From NCBI RefSeq assembly GCF_000003195.3, contig NC_012873.2:16481202-16545201 (forward strand): a DNA stretch of 64,000 nt, in the 5' to 3' direction. Below the pieces are notes generated by a model. That model was given only the letters and a program-made list of their open reading frames with translations, was not told the DNA's origin and did not search any database. This document shows positions 58,609 to 64,000 of the stretch, one piece after another. How positions within the stretch are numbered: the stretch's first letter is position 1; each line of letters opens with the position of its first letter. The position numbers were made by a program, and so were the translations under genes. This stretch comes from Sorghum bicolor. Taxonomy: Eukaryota; Streptophyta; Magnoliopsida; Poales; Poaceae.

Positions 58609-60137
58609 TCTTCTTCTTGGATGAAGTTTTCGGCGTCTTCTTCTAAGTCAGGCTGAGAAGTGTCCAGAAGAGATGCCGATATCACCTCCTCTATTGGGTC
58701 AGGCTCGGGCGGGGTCTCGGCTTTAGAATTAATAGAGCCGGCAAAAGGCATAGAAAGGTCTAAGCCCTTCCCGAGGTTACCCTTGAAACGCCCTTCATGA
58801 AATCCATTTAGGAACCTCATGATGGGGTGCCCGATTAACAAGTCAACTTCTTTCATATCAAAGATAAAGAAGTTTAGCAGAATGTTGACTTTGTTAATGG
58901 AGACAAGAATATTCTGTGCAATCCCACAACTCTCGACCATTCCCCCAGAGGGTAATTTAAGAAATTTGCTGGTCGGGGTTAATGGTTCCTCGCCTAGGAG
59001 TGTCAGTACTAATGTCTTGGACATTAGGCTTACTCCTACAGCAGGGTCATAAAGGGATTCTATAGGAGTGGAGTTTATGACACAGGGAATGGGTGTAAAA
59101 CTCGAGAGAAGTTTGATGACATCAGATGATGTCTCAACTTCTCTAAACCATTCATTACTCATAATAGCCGTGAGTTCTTGGGCAGTTGCCCTGAGGTAAC
59201 CAGCCTCAAGATGAGCTGGGATATGGCTATTCGGAGCTCTGCGTGATGTAGATCTCCTTTGCACAGGTTGATTCGAGACATTGCCAAAATCGGCAAATAG
59301 ATCAGTCTCGATGTTAAGTGGGTAATCCAAGGGATGAATTACTTCTTCCCTTGGAGGTGCTTGTGGTATTGGTTTAGGTTCGACAGCTTGGGTTGCGGCT
59401 AAAGGAGTTTTGGCTGTCGAAGGTTCATCCCTAGGAGTTCGATCTTCCTCAGGAGCTTCAATATGATCATCAGTGTAAGGGGTATTCTCGAGAATAGTCC
59501 CAAGAATGGCCTTACCTTCACTGATAGGTAAATGAAGGAATGCTCCCTTAGAGGCTAAATCAAGGAATTGTGCGGATTGTTGGCTAAGTCCGAGGTAAAA
59601 ATGTTGCATAAGAATTGGCTCGGTTATACCTAAGTCTGGGCCAGATGATGTTAAGTCGGTGAGACGCGCCCAGGCCGCACCTAGAGACTCCTTCCCTTCT
59701 TGCTTGAAGTCTAGGACTTCTCTACGGAGACGAGCTATTCTAGAGATGGGAAAGTAGGTGAGGCAGAATTTGGCTTGCAGCTTTTCCCATTCTCCTCCTA
59801 CACTACCTGCATAGCGAGTGTACCACCGTCTGGCCTTTCCTGTCAAAGAGAACGGAAAGAGCTTCCACTTGAGGGTAACTCGCCTCATCCCTTGGATGTG
59901 GATGCATGAACAAAGTTGTTCGAAATCTCGTAGGTGTGTGTAAGGATTTTCATCTCCTTCTCCCGAAAAGGGATTCTCCTGAACCATCGCTACGAGACTC
60001 GGGCGAAGCTCATAGTGACAGGCCAAAATGGCTTTTGATGAACTCGCTGGCTCCAACTCAGCGCCCGTTGGAGCAGAGTAATCGAAGAGGGTTGTTTGAT
60101 CCATTTGGATATGTGTATAAAGTTTTAAATCAAACAA
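58581..60137 (-). CDS. gag: Athila-type gag and protease, cut by the solo LTR
   Basis: 518 codons; the last nine or so (after ...FIQEEDE) come from the inserted LTR. Residues about 45-200 match plant Ty3/gypsy Athila gag: HYELRPSLVAMVQENPFSG, NPYTHLRDFEQLC, LFPFSLTGKARRWY, FCLTYFPISRIARLRREVLDFKQ and HFYLGLSQQS. No CCHC zinc knuckle is seen, as is common in this group. The protease lies at about 335-445 (VINSTPIESLYDPAVGVSLMSK ... DLLIGHPIMRF). Its active site reads D-P-A rather than the usual D-[ST]-G, which may be subgroup-specific or inactive. The start at 60137 lies 45 bp from the primer-binding site. Confidence 0.88.
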   Translation of the reverse strand: MFDLKLYTHIQMDQTTLFDYSAPTGAELEPASSSKAILACHYELRPSLVAMVQENPFSGEGDENPYTHLRDFEQLCSCIHIQGMRRVTLKWKLFPFSLTGKARRWYTRYAGSVGGEWEKLQAKFCLTYFPISRIARLRREVLDFKQEGKESLGAAWARLTDLTSSGPDLGITEPILMQHFYLGLSQQSAQFLDLASKGAFLHLPISEGKAILGTILENTPYTDDHIEAPEEDRTPRDEPSTAKTPLAATQAVEPKPIPQAPPREEVIHPLDYPLNIETDLFADFGNVSNQPVQRRSTSRRAPNSHIPAHLEAGYLRATAQELTAIMSNEWFREVETSSDVIKLLSSFTPIPCVINSTPIESLYDPAVGVSLMSKTLVLTLLGEEPLTPTSKFLKLPSGGMVESCGIAQNILVSINKVNILLNFFIFDMKEVDLLIGHPIMRFLNGFHEGRFKGNLGKGLDLSMPFAGSINSKAETPPEPDPIEEVISASLLDTSQPDLEEDAENFIQEEDESPSLVFG

Positions 60138-60181
60138 AGATAACTTAACGATTTTTTTGTCCTAGTTAAAACAGCTACCGT

Positions 60182-60199
60182 TCCCCGGCAACGGCGCCA
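60182..60199 (-). promoter_or_regulatory. Primer-binding site (tRNA-Asp)
   Basis: The minus strand reads TGGCGCCGTTGCCGGGGA, complementary to the 3' end of plant tRNA-Asp(GTC) including CCA. It lies seven bases inside the 5' LTR, and tRNA-Asp priming is typical of Athila elements. Confidence 0.88.
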
Positions 60200-60206
60200 G
60201 AAAGCT

Positions 60207-61552
60207 TGTTGACACCAGAAGTGGCAAACGGTTATACCGCAAGCGTACGGTAGTCAATGTAGCCTTCACCGGGAGTATTCCAGGTATCGTGATTTCCACG
60301 GGGAACGCGAAGTGAATTAACTAGGCTTTAGATCGTTAGGTGATGATCAAAGGGTCTAGGATAATGGGGTAGAGAGGTCTAACTAGTATTAATGCCTGGT
60401 CTTGGTAATTAAGTATAGTCAAGGTTTTTCACCTAACTCTTTACTGAGGGCGATACCCGAAAAGGAGGATTGAGTTAACGAGGTTTTTCACCTCCCCGTC
60501 TCCTAAGCGACTACCCTGCTCAGCCCAACTATTATTTGCAACTTGCCTACAACAGATGCGAGGAGCTTTCCGCCTAGCGAGGACTGTCACTCTCACACTA
60601 GGTGTCTACACAACTGCGACAAGGAGTCCACACTGGCAAGAAGTAGTCTAGACACCACGTCTAAACTAGCTCTTGCTACCCTAAGCTTAGCTAAAGCTAA
60701 GAGCACTCAAGATCAAGCAATGTGCCAGTAAAGGATTCTTATACTTAAAGTACCAGACCAAATATTAAATACTAGAAAAGACTCAGAAGTAAGACTTACA
60801 AGAAGACCTGCTTCCGCTGAGGTGCTCCGCGAAGAAGACTCCCGACAGGCCGGGACTCCTCCTTGGAACTCCTCACTCTCTACTCACTATGATAGCACTA
60901 AGCTACTAAAGTAGTTTACTCCTAAGATACATGACCTTTAAGTGAAGGAATAGGGGGGTATTTATAGTGGGAGATGGAGTAGGGGCTACTCCGGTGCCAC
61001 GTCAGCGATCCGCGTCATCTTCATCATGCACCATTGGATCAAACCGACTTCACAACCGCCATCTGATCAACGGTAGAGGCAAACTAACATGTGCAACATG
61101 TGGGCAAGGTCGGTGGGAGGCCAACCGACCCTGGAACCGCCATGAAGTGGGGTCGGCCGACCCCCTATCTGGCTGGTTGGGCCCACCTGCAGTGTCCTGG
61201 AGGCTCTCTGATGTCGGTGGAGTTGAGCTGACCTGTGGGACCCACCAAAGTGGGGTCGCCCGACCCCAATTCTATGGGGTTAGGGTGTCAGCCCTGTCCT
61301 ACATGTCTTCCTCTTCATGACTATAATGTTGTCTTGGTTACTGGTGTCACTGATCTTTAGTTATTCACCCCTTCTTAGTGTTTGGACCCTTGAAAAGTAC
61401 CTGTTCTTACTCCTGCAACCAAATAGTAGCATGTACATGTGGAACTAGGTTATATGTACCTATATTACTACTTTGTTTGGTTGTTTTCTCCCAAAATGAG
61501 TCTTATGTTGACGGTTATGATAGTAGAAAACATGGTATAAATACCGTCAACA
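60207..61552 (-). repeat. Athila-type LTR, 5' copy
   Basis: 1346 bp, promoter-bearing copy for the minus-strand element. A TATAAATA box (minus) lies at 60960-60968, about 585 bp into the LTR. It is nearly identical to 49342-50687. Confidence 0.9.
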
Positions 61553-63678
61553 GTGACTATTGAAGATCATTTAGTAGAAAGAAAAGAACTTAAACAAGAA
61601 GAAAGAAAATGACTTAAAGAAGGATTTATGGTTACTCATCATATTAAGTCCATCACTTGAATCAATCAATCAAAACAATTCAAGTGAGTATCAAAATTAG
61701 TTCTTTGGAGAGAGGTCACTTCTCCCTATGTGAGGGGCGTGCCGCCCAAGGAGTGGGTAAACCAAGTGTGGTGCTTGGAAGGCTAACATGGAAGTGGTGA
61801 TCTAAAGGACATTTGAGATGCTTAGTTGAAGCAATCAAAAGGATTGATCAAGAGAGCAAGCAACACCCAAAAGAGAGCTAGTCATGATGTTCAAGTGATA
61901 TTCTTATTAGTTCTCTCATGCAAGCAATGGTCAAAAGAAAAAGCAAGCCAACCACAACAAGACAATGCACTTGATCAATAAGTGGTTCTCCATTCATGTG
62001 GGTGAAGATTTGATCTATCAATTGGCATTTATATTTGGTCTTCACCAAGCTTATAGTTGGACTTCACATTGCTATTTGGAGCTAAATTGGAATCTTATTG
62101 ACTATCCTCTACTCCAAGATAGCAAAGGTATCATTGTAATGTGCATGATCATTTCATCCTTTACTAGTATGCGGTTAGTGCATATAGTACATGCTTAATA
62201 GGATCATGCATGACAAATGAAAAGTTTTAAATTCATGGCTTACCACTATTGCTTGAATGATTATTTGATCTAGTGGTATGTATATGAGTTTGTTCATGAG
62301 CTAGTGAACCTAAGTACTTGATCTATTTTGGATTGTTAACAAGTAACAAGTACAACATTGGCAAGATAACCCTTAATGTGAGGTGTGAAAAAGCTTGTCA
62401 TTGGTTCAAACCGGACTTGGAAGCTTAGACAAATCAACATAGTTCAAGTCAACAATTAGAAGCTCATGATGATTAGAGTACAAGAGCAAGACAACTATGC
62501 AAATGGATATCTAGACCTAAATGGTTCTTCAATTGGTATCCTACAATTGGTACTCTTGATAGCAAATGTTCAAGAAAGTAAACAAGTGGTTCCATACTAG
62601 AAGACCTTTAATTGGTAGAAGATTTCCATATGGTATCGGACAAGACATTTCAAATATGACATTTATACATATGGTATCTATCATACAAGAAGGTGGTTCC
62701 ACAAGTGATCCTCAACTTTAAGTGATCATCAAGCAAAGAAAGTTCCCTCACCAACAAGATTGACAAGTGAATGACCCATGATATGACATAGGGGGAGTGC
62801 CCCACCAAATGGTATCAAGGTCAAAGATCCTATGTGGTATCTCAAGAGCAATTTAAGTAATGTCATTCCAACACATGGTGATGTCCATCAAAAATACAAG
62901 ATTCAAGCCTCAACCATCTATCTCAATGCAATCCTTTGTCACAATGAGATTCACATTTTTACAATTGGTGTCATGTGATTTAATTGGTATCACATACCTT
63001 TTATGGAAATTGATGACAAAGGGGGAGAAGTTGGAACAAAGATATGATCATGGGATAAGTTGGACAACAAAAGATATGTTTCAAAGGGGAGAGATCAAAG
63101 ATGGACATGGACAAGGGAGCAACATTAAGGAAAAAGAGTTGGATCAAAATTCTTGAACATGAGAAGCACACAAGTAGGGGGAGCAAGCTCATGAACCTTG
63201 TTTGTTTGCATTTGATTTGTGCATATTCATGTGCTTGCTTGCATTGCATAAGTTTTTAAATTCAATATGCATGCTTGTGTGGTGTATGCTAGTTATAGAA
63301 CTTGATTGATGATATCATAACTAGCATGCATAGGTTGGTAGCTAGACTTGTGTTTTTCAAGTCAAAACTAGACCCTTGCTCTTAATGTGGATCTCACGGG
63401 GTTTTCTAGTGTTTTTGTTGTCTAGCTACTCATGGTGCTAAGGATGGTGTACATTGAATGCTTCAAATGCTATCGATTTAGGTATCGAGCTACAAAGGTT
63501 TATTCTATACACCTTAGCACTTAGTAGGGTTTTGTGGTGCTTATCCAAATCTTGACATAGAGCTTAAACGTTGGATAAGTAGCATAAAATCCAAAACAAG
63601 TTAGCAATTTACACTTGTGTGAAGTGCTAGCTTGAAAAAGCTTAATTTCCATATCTTTGTAGAGTTGTCATCAATTAC
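61553..63678 (+). other. Noncoding 3' internal region of the gag-only element
   Basis: It starts with the target duplication GTGAC (61553-61557) and continues the sequence interrupted at 49341. It is AT-rich, with frequent 'ggtatc', 'aagtgatc' and 'ttgatca' words and recurring 'attggtat' phrases around 62500-62990. Only short chance ORFs occur, with no pol motif. Confidence 0.6.
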
Positions 63679-63692
63679 GAAAAAGGGGGAGA
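63679..63692 (+). promoter_or_regulatory. Polypurine tract of the gag-only element
   Basis: GAAAAAGGGGGAGA immediately before the 3' LTR at 63694. Confidence 0.85.
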
Positions 63693-63693
63693 T

Positions 63694-64000
63694 TGAAAGG
63701 TCCTTGTTTGGTTTTGGTAATTGAGTGACAACTTAGGTGGACTAATAGTGTTTATGTGAGATACACAGGAGATTAGTCCACAGGTGATGATGTGATGATG
63801 AAGGAGCTCATTGCATATGAGACATGACATAGAGTCATGTGACCAAGGTGGAGAAGATCAAGATGAGGCTTGGCTTGATGGACCGGTTGCAAGAGTGAAG
63901 GGCAAGTCGGAGGCTTTGAAGCGAGGGACCGCGTGTGACGGTGAAGCTTGAGCAAGACTTGGCGCCGATGGACCGAGGCAACGGTGAAGAGCAAGTGAGG
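63694..64000 (+). repeat. 3' LTR of the gag-only element (partial, window edge)
   Basis: It begins TGAAAGGTCC and matches 42513-42819 base for base as far as I can follow by eye. It is cut by the end of the window. Confidence 0.85.

Larger units (their letters stand above)
49342..61552 (-). mobile_element. Complete Athila-type Ty3/gypsy retrotransposon
   Basis: 12,211 bp with 1346-bp LTRs at 49342-50687 and 60207-61552, both TGTTGACACC...GTCAACA, flanked by direct repeats GTGAC (49337-49341 and 61553-61557). On the minus strand the order is 5' LTR, tRNA-Asp primer site, gag-protease, reverse transcriptase-RNase H-integrase, an extra ORF, a ~1.7-kb 3' region, purine tract and 3' LTR. The lineage call rests on the gag and RT sequences, the tRNA-Asp primer and the long 3' region, all characteristic of Athila. 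A solo LTR at 56679-58608 splits gag-pol; without it the element is about 10.3 kb. Confidence 0.9.
42513..64000 (+). mobile_element. Gag-only copia-like retrotransposon (TR-GAG type), nested, runs off right edge
   Basis: The parts in order are: full LTR 42513-44859, truncated LTR 44860-46325, primer site 46328-46339, mutated gag 46377-48247, noncoding 48248-49341 and 61558-63678, purine tract 63679-63692, and 3' LTR from 63694. A complete Athila-type element (49342-61552, plus one 5-bp duplication) sits inside. Without it the internal region is only about 5.1 kb and shows no protease, integrase, reverse transcriptase or RNase H, so the element depends on others for movement. The copia assignment rests on the tRNA-Met primer site and gag type. 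Confidence 0.75.

Noticed and set aside
61965..63156. Small ORFs (77 and 98 codons) as remnants of a copia pol
   Set aside because: No integrase, RT or RNase H motif in any frame; composition is that of noncoding AT-rich DNA.
1..64000. CRISPR arrays, operons, bacterial-type terminators or ribosome-binding sites
   Set aside because: The sequence is plant nuclear DNA; the short repeats present are transposon or tandem duplications without spacer structure.

Overview
This window is nuclear DNA from a panicoid grass, most likely an Andropogoneae species close to sorghum, sugarcane or Miscanthus. The evidence is intron-bearing plant genes with grass codon use, GC-rich 5' exons, many grass MITE families, nested LTR retrotransposons and a plastid-DNA insertion. 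The species cannot be fixed from sequence alone. All splice sites and domain calls were made by reading the sequence; no database search was run.

Layout. From 1 to about 8.4 kb there is a pile of LTR retrotransposon remnants: a TGTAACA-type LTR (229-3130) cuts into LTRs of a copia-like family, and one of those is split by a reverse solo LTR with 5-bp target duplications. A Helitron-like 3' end follows. From 9.7 to 36.9 kb lies a gene island with five recognisable genes. These are an MRG (chromo + MRG domain) chromatin reader (+, 11 coding exons), a pectin methylesterase (-, 2 exons, with an in-frame TAG in exon 1), an F-box protein (+, one exon), a GeBP/DUF573 transcription regulator (+, one exon) and a MATE/DETOXIFICATION transporter (-, 6 exons, one GC-AG intron). 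Between them sit MITEs, short tandem repeats and gene fragments, including a frameshifted PIF/Harbinger (HARBI1-like) transposase remnant. The genes appear functionally unrelated to each other.

From 37 to 42.3 kb is AT-rich intergenic DNA with MITEs and about 0.95 kb of plastid DNA carrying rps12 exon 1. From 42.36 kb to the right edge is a nest at least four levels deep. A CACTA-type terminus is interrupted by a copia-like element (42513 to beyond 64000). That element codes only for a mutated gag, with no visible pol (TR-GAG type). It is interrupted by a complete 12.2-kb Athila-type Ty3/gypsy element (49342-61552, minus strand, 1346-bp LTRs differing at about 2 sites, TSD GTGAC). The Athila gag-pol frame is itself split by a solo LTR (56679-58608, TSD TCTTC) of the copia-like family.

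The most interesting points are: a very young but apparently defective gag-only element; LTR-to-LTR head-to-tail junctions at two places; a repeated 16-bp palindrome GGGGTCGGSCGACCCC confined to the Athila element; an extra coiled-coil ORF downstream of the Athila pol; and small gene lesions (PME nonsense codon, MATE GC donor) that transcript data could test.
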